DNA from: CAYZJR01 sp964503045
Lineage (GTDB): Bacteria; Cyanobacteriota; Vampirovibrionia; Obscuribacterales; Obscuribacteraceae
NCBI GenBank assembly: GCA_964503045.1
Contig: CAZCZI010000013.1
Coordinates: 62,001-126,000 of the forward strand
Direction of reading: 5' to 3'
Length of the DNA: 64,000 nucleotides
In this document: positions 36,405-45,085 of the stretch, one piece after another
Layout of the letters: every line of letters begins with the position of its first letter
How positions within the stretch are numbered: the first letter of the stretch is position 1
The notes under the pieces: model-generated
The model's input: the letters and a program-made list of their open reading frames with translations, nothing else
Databases searched by the model: none
What the model was told of the DNA's origin: nothing
Program-made: the position numbers and the translations under genes

Positions 36405-37527
36405 TCACGTAAGCGAGGCTCTCGCTACCGCTTTGAAACGTAGGTAACTCTCGATAAAATCATCGAGATCGCCATTTAACACCGCCTCGACATTCGTGGT
36501 TTCGCATTTGGTGCGTACATCCTTGACAAGTCGATCGTCAAGAACATACGACCTTATGGCATTGCCAAAAGTCGCGGCAACGTTGTCTCCCTTGAGTTTT
36601 GCCAACTCTTCGTCTCGTTCCTGCTGTTTTATGGCAAGCAGTTTTGATCTAAGAAGTTCGAGCGCCAGCATTTTGTTTTGCAGCTGACTGCGCTCCTGCT
36701 GGCACTTTACGGCGATGCCTGTGGGTTTGTGAACCACTCTTACCGCGGTCTCCACTTTATTGACATTTTGACCGCCGGCGCCGCCTGAGCGCATGGTGTC
36801 CACTTCTATATCGTCGTCTTTGATCTCGATTAGTGAATCGATGTCTTCCATCATTGGAGAAACGTCCAGGGCGGCGAAACTGGTTTGGCGTGAATCGTTG
36901 CCCTGTTTGAACGGAGATTTGCGCACCAGTCGATGCACACCTTTTTCGCATGCGAAATATCCATAGGCAAAGGGTCCGTCAACTCTAAAGGTAACGCTCT
37001 TCAGCCCGGCCTCTTCGCCGGCAGATTGATCGAGAACCTCGGTTTTGTAGCCTTTGATCTGGCAATATCTCAGGTACATTCGCAAGAGCATTTCCGCCCA
37101 ATCCTGGGCATCTGTGCCACCTGCACCCGCGTTAATTGTTACGATGGCGGACGAGTCGTCATATTCGCCGGATAGAAGGCGAGTCATTTCGTACTTAGCG
37201 AGATCTCTCGCGAGCTCCTGACATCCCCTTTCCACCTCATCTGAAACTGATTCGTCGTTCTCTTCTAATCCCAGCTCAACCAGAACCTCGAGATCGCTTT
37301 GTTTTCTCAGCCAATTGTCATGCTGTTCGATCTGAGCCTTTATCCGACTCATTCTCTGAGTGATCTTCTGGCTTCTCTTTTGGTCTTGCCAGAAATCTGG
37401 TTCGAGAGTTTCTTGTTCGAGTTGCGAAAGTTCGTTTTTCAGCCGGTCTTTGTCAAAGATATTCGCTGACTTTCGTCAGGCGCTCCTCAAGTGCTTCGAC
37501 TTCTCTTTTTAGCTCGGATAACATCAT
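36405..37527 (-). CDS. prfB: Peptide chain release factor 2 with programmed +1 frameshift
   Basis: RF2 ends translation at UGA and UAA. The main frame (36405-37454) carries the specificity motif SPF (in VRKSPFKQG) and the catalytic GGQ (GGAGGQNVNKVETAVR). It lacks a plausible start of its own. A short upstream frame begins at 37527 (ATG ATG) with 24 codons (MMLSELKREVEALEERLTKVSEYL) and meets TGA at 37453-37455 in the context TATCTTTGAC, the conserved RF2 autoregulatory frameshift site. Slipping +1 at CTT joins the frames to give about 373 residues, close to the usual 365. The reading frame of 315 residues alone would be truncated. RF2 level is therefore probably self-regulated. Confidence 0.95.
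37449..37458 (-). promoter_or_regulatory. prfB programmed +1 frameshift site
   Basis: On the minus strand the slippery codon CTT (37456-37458) is followed by the in-frame stop TGA and C. TATCTTTGAC is identical to the E. coli core. The internal Shine-Dalgarno-like AGGGGG found in E. coli is not evident here; GTCAGCGAA stands in its place. Confidence 0.92.
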
Positions 37528-37681
37528 GGCTTGGCTGGGTAGACTCTAGTTGTAGTTTGTAGTTGTGTAAGACGTAGATGAACAGATTTGGGCGCCGATC
37601 AACGGCAAAAACAAGGTTTCATCCCACTTATTATACGTATGAAAATGGTTGTCACCCCTGGTGGTTGTCAGGAGGTTGTGA

Positions 37682-38902
37682 TTGACTCTTTCAGTCTGGT
37701 TGGACGACAACATTGAAACCGGCGCCGAGAAACAGCAAGAGAAGGCTGACGTAGTCATCATCGGTGGTGGCGTCATCGGTTGTGGTGCGGCCTATCTTCT
37801 TGCCAAAAGAAAGCTCAGTGTCACGCTTTTGGAAGCCAACAAAGTGGCTGGCGGCGCATCTGGTCGCAATGCTGGGTTCGTCATGCGTGGCATTCAAACG
37901 TACTACAACTCTGCCGTGAAGATGTATGGGCGTGATAAAGCCAGGTTCGTCTATGAGTTTGCTCAAGATAACCTCAAACAGATAAAGGCTTTTGTAGATG
38001 AGCACGGACAAGATCTGGATTATGAGAGTTGTGGTTCGTATTTGCTGGCATCGTCTTTGGATGAACTCGAAGATTTATCCCAGTCGGCGGAGTTGATGCT
38101 GTCCGATGGGTTCGATTTGACTCTTTTGAAAGAAGATCCAATCGATCGAGACTTTTATGGTGCAATTTTCAACCCATGTGATGCAGCAATCAATCCGGTC
38201 AAATTGGTAAGAGCGCTTTTAACTCACTCAAACGCCACTGTCTTTGAAAATGAGCCAGTGACGCGGCTGGAGTCGGGTTCGCAGTCGGGTTCAAAGACGG
38301 TGCTCGTGCGCACGGCACATCGCATCATCGAAGCCGATCGTGTCTTGCTTGCGACCAACGCCTATGCACCCTTTCTTAACTCCTGGTTTCAGGACAAACT
38401 GAAGGCCGTGCGCGGACAGATTCTGGTTACACAGCCACTCAAAAAACAGATTTTGACAAATATCTGCTATGCCAACTACGGCTTCGAATATTTTCGCCAA
38501 CTCAAGGACAAGCGGCTGCTCTTGGGTGGTTGTCGCCAGTTGTTGGTGGATGAGGAGATAGGTTATGCAGACATTGTGACGAAACCGGTGCAGCAAGCCT
38601 TGGGAAACTATCTCAAAGACCACTTCCCGGATATTGCCGGAGTCCCTATAGACTATCGCTTCTCCGGTGTAATGGCGTTTACCAACGATGGGCTGCCAAT
38701 TGTAGGAGAGTTATCGAAGGTATCCGGCGTGTTCTTTGCGGTGGCTTGTAACGGTCATGGACTTGGATTCGGATTGAACATGTCGAGGGTTCTGGTAGAG
38801 CTGGCGATGGATGGCACCAGTCCTGGTATCTTTTCGCAGGATCGCGCGTCGCTGACTAACCAGATGTCGCTGGCGCAAAAAAGAGATGAGAAGGGACCCT
38901 GA
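37682..38902 (+). CDS. FAD-dependent oxidoreductase (DAO family)
   Basis: A 406-residue flavoprotein. VVIIGGGVIGCGAAYLLAKRKLSVTLLEAN (24-53) is the Rossmann FAD-binding motif with its terminal acidic residue, and GASGRNAGFV near 60 is typical of D-amino-acid oxidase and gamma-glutamylputrescine oxidase relatives. YRFSGVMAFTNDGLPIVGEL and the CNGHGLGFGLNM ending match the second FAD block. It probably oxidises an amine or amino acid; the substrate is not visible. The start is TTG at 37682 with an AGGAGG site six bases upstream. It diverges from prfB. Confidence 0.88.
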   Translation: MTLSVWLDDNIETGAEKQQEKADVVIIGGGVIGCGAAYLLAKRKLSVTLLEANKVAGGASGRNAGFVMRGIQTYYNSAVKMYGRDKARFVYEFAQDNLKQIKAFVDEHGQDLDYESCGSYLLASSLDELEDLSQSAELMLSDGFDLTLLKEDPIDRDFYGAIFNPCDAAINPVKLVRALLTHSNATVFENEPVTRLESGSQSGSKTVLVRTAHRIIEADRVLLATNAYAPFLNSWFQDKLKAVRGQILVTQPLKKQILTNICYANYGFEYFRQLKDKRLLLGGCRQLLVDEEIGYADIVTKPVQQALGNYLKDHFPDIAGVPIDYRFSGVMAFTNDGLPIVGELSKVSGVFFAVACNGHGLGFGLNMSRVLVELAMDGTSPGIFSQDRASLTNQMSLAQKRDEKGP

Positions 38903-38916
38903 GAAGACCGTTTTTT

Positions 38917-40005
38917 CTAGTCACTCTTCCAATTATCAGGAGTGGGTTGATCTGGCGTGTCCTTTGGCACTTCGCGTGCGGAGACGTTGACGATCACACT
39001 TCCTTTTGAAGCCATTCCGTTGGTTTTTACGGTTATGGCGACATTGAATTGAGGCGCATCAAGGTTTGGAACCTGCACAGTAAGCTGGGTATCGCTGCCG
39101 TTCACGATTGTTCCGGCCATGCCATTGAAGAAGATTTGGTTTTCGGCAACGTTCTTGGAAAAGTTCTTGCCATAGACCTGCATCGTTCCCAGAGGTGGAA
39201 TCGAGAACATGTTGCATGAGGTGACTTCAGGTGGAACTTTCACGATCAAATTGAACGGGTCGAGTTTGATGTTTCCCACATAAGCCTGAACCACTTGTTT
39301 GCCGCCTGGAGCATCTTGCGGTACTGTGAACGTAAGAGTCTTGTCTGTGACTTCGGTTACTGTGGCAGCCTTATCTGCAACCAAGATGCGATACGACTTG
39401 ATTGTTTTAGGGAGTCCTTTTCCGGTTAGCACCACCTTCTCGTTAGGACCCGCTGTATCAGGAGCCATAGCGCTCAACTTGATCTTTGGAGTGGTTAGCT
39501 TCCAATTGATGGAAGCGCCTGGTGGTCCATAGGCTTCAATCTCAATTTGTGTGCTGCCCGACAAGGCGCCCGTCATATCGAGCACCAACGTGTCGCCTTT
39601 GAAGTCGAGGTTTGTAGCCACTCTTCGACCAGCGATGTCGATAGCCAGACGCTGGATTTTCGGCGCACCGCTCGGTCCGTTTGTGAACGTTAGCGTGAGT
39701 GGCAGCTGGTCTTGACCGGCTTGCAAATTGATGTAGTCGGTGAGATTTTGCCAGGTCAGGGCTGTGGTCGACAGCGGTTTACTCTGATAAATAACAATTG
39801 GGGCGTTCGGGTCTGCCTTGGTCGTTGATGAAGATTTGCTTGGCGGCGGCGGAACCGCTTTCTTCACCGGTGACAAGTTGACCACAGGCGGTGGTGGTGG
39901 TGGCAACCTTCTTTGCTGCGCCAGTGCGGGTACAAGAGCAATACCGGAGAACACCGAAACCGCCGTCGATGTTGCCACACAAGCAGAGTAAATCCGTTTC
40001 TTCAT
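38917..40005 (-). CDS. Exported IPT/TIG-domain protein
   Basis: A 362-residue protein with a signal peptide (KRIYSACVATSTAVSVFSGIALVPALA), a Pro-rich segment, a beta-rich domain, and two IPT/TIG-like immunoglobulin folds (LSAMAPDTAGPNEKVVLTGKGL with TFTVPQDAPGGKQVV, and VTSCNMFSIPPLGTMQVYGKNF with LTVQVPNL). IPT/TIG domains bind ligands at cell surfaces. The longer frame to 40092 adds a basic N-terminus; the ATG at 40005 has an AGCAGG site and starts the signal peptide. The stop lies 15 bases from the oxidoreductase stop, facing it. Confidence 0.75.
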   Translation of the reverse strand: MKKRIYSACVATSTAVSVFSGIALVPALAQQRRLPPPPPPVVNLSPVKKAVPPPPSKSSSTTKADPNAPIVIYQSKPLSTTALTWQNLTDYINLQAGQDQLPLTLTFTNGPSGAPKIQRLAIDIAGRRVATNLDFKGDTLVLDMTGALSGSTQIEIEAYGPPGASINWKLTTPKIKLSAMAPDTAGPNEKVVLTGKGLPKTIKSYRILVADKAATVTEVTDKTLTFTVPQDAPGGKQVVQAYVGNIKLDPFNLIVKVPPEVTSCNMFSIPPLGTMQVYGKNFSKNVAENQIFFNGMAGTIVNGSDTQLTVQVPNLDAPQFNVAITVKTNGMASKGSVIVNVSAREVPKDTPDQPTPDNWKSD

Positions 40006-40208
40006 GAGCCTGCTTCTTCCCTTTTTGTTGGCGCCAGACTTTTTGCCAGTGCCTTTAACTGACAGTACATTATAAGTGTGTTTGGAATTCAAGTGAAAAC
40101 TGCATCAAATCCGGCGTTCTCAGTCAAGCGCATGTACGGATGTGCTGAAAGGCTGAAAAATACACAGTTTTCGGCGATTGATCTGGCTGAAAAGTTTGTG
40201 AATCAGGT

Positions 40209-40238
40209 CTGTTAGATTTTTCCGGGAAAATCAAACAG
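40209..40238. repeat. Dispersed palindrome, copy 5
   Basis: CTGTTAGATTTTTCC is followed by GGGAAAATCAAACAG. The 15-base halves pair with one A-A mismatch and one T-G pair. It lies upstream of both the IPT/TIG gene and the HTH gene. Confidence 0.85.
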
Positions 40239-40250
40239 CTGATAAGTTGA

Positions 40251-40275
40251 GATGATTTTTCCAGGAAAATCTAAC
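40251..40275. repeat. Dispersed palindrome, copy 6 (degenerate)
   Basis: GATTTTTCC, one A, then GGAAAATC, about 40 bases from copy 5, with poorly matched outer arms. The two together form a pair reminiscent of REP doublets. Confidence 0.65.
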
Positions 40276-40402
40276 GCCCAAAACCAAAGTCGATTTACTT
40301 GAAATTGATGAACCTACCGAATTTGATGAAAATATTGAATTGGTCGAATTTATGTTAAAATAGTCTGCCAACTGAGCGTTCCAACCAGGGGATGAAAAGA
40401 CA

Positions 40403-40840
40403 ATGCCTACACATTTGACGATCAGCCCGCAAGACGAACAGTCATTTGAGATAGCTGGAGTAGCTCGAGTGTTGAGCAGTCAACCGGACGCGGCATTCAT
40501 GCTCTTGTGTCCAGATGGAACTTGGGTACCTTTGCCAGCGCCCTTGATAAAGATGCTTTCAACGGCTGCTGTTGCAATGGTACGCAAAGAGTCGGTGACT
40601 ATGATCGTTCGAAGCTCCTGGATTACAACGCAGGAAGCTGCAGATTTGATGGGCTATTCGAGGCAGGTCATTGTCGACCTAATCAAAAAGCGCAAGCTTA
40701 AAGCGTCGAAATTGGGCAGCCACAGAAGAATTCGTTTGTCCGATCTTCTTGAGTACATGAACAAGGAAGATAAGGAAGAGGAAGCGATGGGGTTGGAACC
40801 ATCAACCGATATCGATGCGGATGATTTCGCATCGCCTTGA
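40403..40840 (+). CDS. Excisionase-type helix-turn-helix DNA-binding protein
   Basis: A 145-residue protein. The central part WITTQEAADLMGYSRQVIVDLIKKRKLKASKLGSHRRIRLSDLLEYM (about 73-120) is the MerR-like winged helix of excisionase-family regulators. The N-terminal 65 residues resemble the dimerisation part seen in antitoxins of this class, and the C-terminus is acidic. Such proteins occur as mobile-element directionality factors or as antitoxins paired with a PIN-domain or RES toxin. No toxin gene lies next to it. The two palindromes upstream may be its operators, but this is inference. Confidence 0.8.
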   Translation: MPTHLTISPQDEQSFEIAGVARVLSSQPDAAFMLLCPDGTWVPLPAPLIKMLSTAAVAMVRKESVTMIVRSSWITTQEAADLMGYSRQVIVDLIKKRKLKASKLGSHRRIRLSDLLEYMNKEDKEEEAMGLEPSTDIDADDFASP

Positions 40841-40954
40841 TCCGAATAACCGGAAGACGAGAGTTTTTGTGTGGTATTGGATTTGGTGCTATACTGTATG
40901 TATTAGTAAAACTCATCAATCAAAAAGTCAAAGTCAGCGATAGTCCCCGAGCGT

Positions 40955-41002
40955 GAGTGGGTGGCAGGACGGTCTTTTGACGGACAGACCTGCCACCCAC
41001 TC
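40955..41002 (-). terminator. Terminator-like hairpin after the exported 186-residue protein gene
   Basis: GAGTGGGTGGCAGG pairs perfectly with CCTGCCACCCACTC across a 20-base loop. On the minus strand a T-rich stretch (GACTTTGACTTTTTG) follows about 25 bases later. It starts 3 bases after the stop codon. Confidence 0.6.
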
Positions 41003-41005
41003 GGG

Positions 41006-41566
41006 TCACCGATAGATGCGCTGTTGTGTGGGGTGCAGCATCGGGCTTTCGGTAGCCTTGTCGAGAAGCACCTTGCTCACCTCGGTTTTTCCGTCGGCGG
41101 CGTACTTGGTGCGCCAGATGCAGCAGTTCGTGTATCGATCTTCCTGCTCGAGCGAGCCATCGATGCGGTACAACCTCTGCCAAATCTTGTCTCCCGTCGA
41201 CCATTCGAGGAAAGCTTCGCGCCTGCGATAGGTTCCTTTCTTGGCCGGATGCGGAATGAGCTCCTCCTCGCGCTGGACTCGTCCAGCTATATAGGAGAAT
41301 TGCATGGTGGTGCCATTGAGGTAGACGATCTGAAGCATCATCAGCTCACCGGTCGGAGGGTAGCTCGAGCGAAAACGCTCGAGCTCACCCTTGGCGGGGT
41401 CACCGGGCTCGCGAACGGTGCGAATCTTGGACGGCGCATTCGACGAGAAAGAGGACTTGACGCCCACCGCGTCGAATTGGAAGCCCGCAGCTGGTGCGGA
41501 GAAGGAGGCGAAGACGGCAGTAAACGACGCCAGCATGATGGCGAGCGTTCGCTTGCGCGTGGACAT
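41006..41566 (-). CDS. Exported hypothetical protein
   Basis: A 186-residue protein with a signal peptide (RTLAIMLASFTAVFASFSAPAAG). The mature part has the repeated pattern of strands found in antitoxin-like or MORN-like lipoprotein relatives (TGELMMLQIVYLNGTTMQFSYIAGRVQREEELIPH, RREAFLEWSTGDKIWQRLYRIDGSLEQEDRYTNCCIWRTKYAADGKTEV). No family is recognised with confidence. It is GC-rich and probably a single-gene unit with its own hairpin terminator. Confidence 0.65.
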   Translation of the reverse strand: MSTRKRTLAIMLASFTAVFASFSAPAAGFQFDAVGVKSSFSSNAPSKIRTVREPGDPAKGELERFRSSYPPTGELMMLQIVYLNGTTMQFSYIAGRVQREEELIPHPAKKGTYRRREAFLEWSTGDKIWQRLYRIDGSLEQEDRYTNCCIWRTKYAADGKTEVSKVLLDKATESPMLHPTQQRIYR

Positions 41567-41765
41567 TTTTGGTTACCGCGGCGTTGTGCCCGGGCGCACC
41601 GTTGGTGGTTATCCAAAGTTTGGTGCTCGAGCACTAGGTCGATTTAACGCCGCAAAGGACCCAGCGATTGTCGTCGCTGAATCGTTGTCGTTTCCGTGTA
41701 AAAGAGGTGCGTCCCCTTTCGGCACGGTCCAGTCGCTTGTCTTAGAGTTGAACCCCGAGATGCGA

Positions 41766-42056
41766 CTACTTGTTGAGCATCTCCTTCCGGAGCTTGAGGC
41801 CCTGCCGGAAGATGAGAATGCCCATGATTCCAAAGAGAACGGAGAGTACGCCCGGAAGGAGCCGGGAGCTCTGAAGGAACATCAGGCTGCTCAGCCCCGT
41901 TGCACTCAGCATGATGTAGGCCAGTCCAGCATGAATCTTGGACCAGTACTTCATCTTGGGATTGCCGCCAGTGTGACTGGAAAGAAACCCCGCAAGCGCC
42001 AGGAGCGAAAAAATCAGCGTCAGGCCCATCAGAGCCAGCAGAATGTAGGTTGCCAT
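41766..42056 (-). CDS. Small three-helix membrane protein
   Basis: A 96-residue integral membrane protein with three hydrophobic segments (YILLALMGLTLIFSLLALAGFL, IHAGLAYIMLSATGLSSLMF, LLPGVLSVLFGIMGILIF) and a short basic loop and tail. No recognised domain. It lies between two unrelated genes with about 200 bases on the left and 330 on the right. Confidence 0.65.
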   Translation of the reverse strand: MATYILLALMGLTLIFSLLALAGFLSSHTGGNPKMKYWSKIHAGLAYIMLSATGLSSLMFLQSSRLLPGVLSVLFGIMGILIFRQGLKLRKEMLNK

Positions 42057-42383
42057 GGCTGAAAATCCTTGTTATGGAGTTTGAAGCGAACTCAATGCGA
42101 AACGCGGCGATCGTCCGAAAGCGGCATGATTGCAGCTTCCATCGCCGGAGTCCTTGGTGTTACCAGTGGTGCCACCGCGTTCGCCCTTTCGGTGAGATCC
42201 TTCAATCCTCGCCGTTAAAGCAAGAAGAGAAGTAAACCGGAAGTAGGCGGGGACTTTATATCGCTAGAGTTCAGGTTGAATGTTCAAAGATTGAAAAGAG
42301 TAGATCTCTTGGAATCTATCAATATGCAAATTGCAAAGCAAGGCAAATTGAGCTTGTCAAGATGTTGCGTGATCTGTGCGAGG
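42057..42383. other. Spacer between small membrane protein and sugar kinase genes
   Basis: About 330 bases, GC-rich near the membrane protein gene and AT-rich near the kinase. No gene or strong hairpin seen. Confidence 0.4.
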
Positions 42384-43391
42384 TTACGAAATCGGTGCCT
42401 GGGCTGACATTTCTTGCATGAAAGCATCTACTTCGCCTGCTGTGGGCAAGGCAGGAATGGCTCCTGCGCGAGTGCAGGTCAAAGCACCGATTGCGTTAGC
42501 TCTGCGAATAATCTCGTGCAGCTTTGCGGGTTCTAATGTTTCAAGAGCTTTTCGGCGGTCTTTTGCACCCTTGATGTGCGGCAAGAGGCCGGCAATAACA
42601 CCGGAGTTGAAACCGTCTCCTGCGCCGGTAGCTTCCACTAACTGTACTTGAAATCCGGGAACCAACTTGCTTCCTGAAGGTGTGGTGACATACGCACCGC
42701 GAGAATCAAGGGTGATTATCAAAAGCGGCAAATCATGTTTTCTTCTGAGAGCGTCTGCGGCTTGAAGGTTTCTGTCACCGGTTAGAAACTCCAATTCGTC
42801 TTCATTTATTTTGACGAGATCAGCCCATTTCAGCGTTTCTAGAATCGTTTGCTTGCACACTTCCGGGCTGGGCCAAAGCCCGATGCGTACGTTGGGATCG
42901 TAGGAAACCAAAAGTTTGTTGGATTGTGCCAGTTCCACTGCCTTCTTGGTGGCTTTGGCTGCCGGATTGGCAATTAAGGAGATGGAACCAAAATGCAGGA
43001 CGCTTGCCTTTTTAAATGTTGTTGGCTTGAGGTCATCGGGTTCCAGCCGGGCATCGGCGCAGGCAATTCTTGAAAATTCCGCTAGTTTTCTATCGCCGGT
43101 AATCGTTGTTACCACATAAGCCATGCGAGTTTGCGCATCGGGATCTACCACGGTGTTTTGAACATCGATGCCATCTTCTTCAAGGACGGCTTTCAGCCAC
43201 ATACCAAAGGCATCGCCGGAGACACGCCCGATGAAGCCGGTTGGAACTCCTTGTCTCGCCAGACCAACCGCAGTGTTTGCCGGTGCGCCGCCTGGGGCCT
43301 TGGTAAAGAATGCTGCTCTATCCAATTCGTTGCCTGGGGTTGTGCAGACCCAGTCGACCAAAATTTCGCCGAGGCACAGTACGTCAGTCAT
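42384..43391 (-). CDS. PfkB-family carbohydrate kinase (fructokinase-like)
   Basis: A 335-residue ribokinase/PfkB fold. PGGAPANTAVGLARQG (33-48) is the first PfkB signature and EATGAGDGFNSGVIAGLL (near 250-267) the second, with the catalytic Asp in GAGD. Substrate blocks such as GEILVDWV and the absence of nucleoside features point to fructose or a similar sugar. It phosphorylates the sugar at the expense of ATP in the cytosol. A TTGGAG site precedes the ATG. No sugar transporter is adjacent. Confidence 0.9.
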   Translation of the reverse strand: MTDVLCLGEILVDWVCTTPGNELDRAAFFTKAPGGAPANTAVGLARQGVPTGFIGRVSGDAFGMWLKAVLEEDGIDVQNTVVDPDAQTRMAYVVTTITGDRKLAEFSRIACADARLEPDDLKPTTFKKASVLHFGSISLIANPAAKATKKAVELAQSNKLLVSYDPNVRIGLWPSPEVCKQTILETLKWADLVKINEDELEFLTGDRNLQAADALRRKHDLPLLIITLDSRGAYVTTPSGSKLVPGFQVQLVEATGAGDGFNSGVIAGLLPHIKGAKDRRKALETLEPAKLHEIIRRANAIGALTCTRAGAIPALPTAGEVDAFMQEMSAQAPIS

Positions 43392-44142
43392 TTACGAGCT
43401 CCAATTAAAGGTTGATGCTTATAACAAAAGCCAAGAAGCTGCGCAGCGGTCGGCAACTGAATTAGTGGAACCACTCAATGCAGTGGGACCCAACAAGCCT
43501 ATGAGCTTCCTGTGAGCTTATGGATTATACGGCCGCCGATTGTTTTTGGTGGCTCTTGTTTGTTCTTTTTGCTGGTCAAAGTTGATCTGGTCCTCAGCTC
43601 GCATTAACCACTGAGAGAACGGCTTGCTTGGCAACGCGTCGCAAAAGACTGATCGCAAAGGACTGATCGCGAAAGGACTGATGTCGCGAAAGACTCATTG
43701 CAAATATTTGGATAGAGTTGGAATCATCCCATTTATGAAACCGCGCTGTTATTGTTACACGCGTTTTTCACGCCCAATCCGCTATTAATCTGTTGAAAGT
43801 GCCCGGCGGAGCTCCGGGTCGTCGCCGTTTGTATGGTATCGCGGGTGGTGCCAGCTGCGCTAGCCGCTGTTTGTTCGGATCTGCGTGAAAATACGTGTTG
43901 GCCTACCTTGCGTCAATTGAGCGACGGCTGATCTTTCAGGTAAGAAACATCTGTTATCTTCGACCACCATTTGTAGGGGCACCACGAACAGAAGCACGAC
44001 TCTACTAAAACTGAGCTGTTTTCATGCGCATTATAAATGCGATGAGCACACCCGGGTTTGATCAGAGCTTTGCGTTTGTATTGTTGGCGCGACCTGCTTG
44101 AGGTGGCTTTGCTTCGCAACCTACAACAAGTTTGGTGAAAAG
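43392..44142. other. Spacer upstream of the PP2C gene
   Basis: About 750 bases without a supported gene. It contains a fourfold short direct repeat at 43639-43699 and a small CCCGG/CCGGG hairpin near 43802. The promoter of the PP2C gene should lie here. Confidence 0.45.
43639..43699 (+). repeat. Short direct repeats (about 15 bp, four copies)
   Basis: Four consecutive imperfect copies of a unit like TCGCAAAGGACTGA, in the spacer between the sugar kinase and the PP2C gene. Copies differ by one or two bases. Could be binding sites or chance expansion. Confidence 0.6.
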
Positions 44143-44919
44143 ATGTTTTGTCTGTTCGGGGGCAAACCTGGGGGCGCACCCAAGGTTTCTATTTACGGTC
44201 TCACCCACCCCGGCCATGTCCGACCTAACAACGAGGACAACTTTACGATTTGCTCCAGGAATCGTATCGCTGTCGTCGCTGACGGAATGGGCGGTCATGC
44301 CTGTGGCGAAGTGGCAAGCACACTTGCGGTGAAAACGTTTTTCGATGCATCCGACGAGCCTGACGCGCTCGACTTGCCCGGTGCCAACGGCGATACCATT
44401 CGCCGTTGGCTTCTGGCAAAGGTCGAACAGGCGCACCAAAACGTGGTGAACGATCAGCAGACCGATCCTTCGAAACAAGCTATGGGCAGCACTGTCGTGG
44501 CGGCGTGTTACTTCAGCGATGAGGTGCATATCGCGCACGCAGGAGACTCGCGGGCATACATGCTTCGCGAAGACGGGTTGTACCAGCTGACTCGGGATCA
44601 TTCGTTGGTCGAGGAGCTGCTTCGCAAGGGCATAATCAACCGTCTTGAGGCGGACAAGTTTCCGCATCGCAACGTTATTACGCAGGCTCTGGGACTCAGG
44701 CTCGGTGCCGACCACGTGGCATACGCGCCGCGTGCAGGCAACGTGCTTCTTTTGTGTTCCGACGGGCTCTGCGGCTATGTTGACGGAGGTAAGATTTCGA
44801 GGGTGTTGCGGCGTGCGACCAAGAAGAATGTCGCCGAAATCTGCCGCGAGCTGATCGACCTCGCCCTCAAAAACGGTGGACCCGACAACATCACTGTTGT
44901 TGTGGCCGTTTTCTATTGA
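44143..44919 (+). CDS. PP2C-family serine/threonine protein phosphatase
   Basis: A 258-residue phosphatase with the motifs of bacterial PP2C (Stp1/PrpC type): VRPNNEDNF (26-34), VADGMGGH (45-52), AHAGDSRAYM, LLCSDGLCGYVD and GGPDNITVVVA. The metal-binding Asp residues are present, so it should remove phosphate from Ser/Thr of proteins. No Hanks-type kinase is adjacent; the PrkA kinases are some 10 kb away. A TTG start at 44098 is possible but the ATG at 44143 has a GGTGA site. Confidence 0.92.
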   Translation: MFCLFGGKPGGAPKVSIYGLTHPGHVRPNNEDNFTICSRNRIAVVADGMGGHACGEVASTLAVKTFFDASDEPDALDLPGANGDTIRRWLLAKVEQAHQNVVNDQQTDPSKQAMGSTVVAACYFSDEVHIAHAGDSRAYMLREDGLYQLTRDHSLVEELLRKGIINRLEADKFPHRNVITQALGLRLGADHVAYAPRAGNVLLLCSDGLCGYVDGGKISRVLRRATKKNVAEICRELIDLALKNGGPDNITVVVAVFY

Positions 44920-45085
44920 AAACACAAAGCAACGGCGTTGCCCTGGAGGGGCGCGCCGTATGCAAAACCCAAGACTGAAACGATTGTTCGTTCAGCCTGC
45001 CTAATCGATAGGCCGAGCACACCTCATAACCCCTAGAAAAGGTGTTCATGGCTAATTGACGGCAGCCCTCCAGATCAAGGAAATC

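Larger units (their letters stand above)
40006..40402. other. Divergent spacer with two palindrome copies
   Basis: About 400 AT-rich bases between divergent genes. It contains two neighbouring copies of the dispersed palindrome and a stretch of short GAATTTGATGAA-like repeats before the HTH gene. Confidence 0.55.

Noticed and set aside
43913..44179. 88-residue minus-strand frame before the PP2C gene
   Set aside because: It overlaps the PP2C start and has no ribosome binding site or domain.
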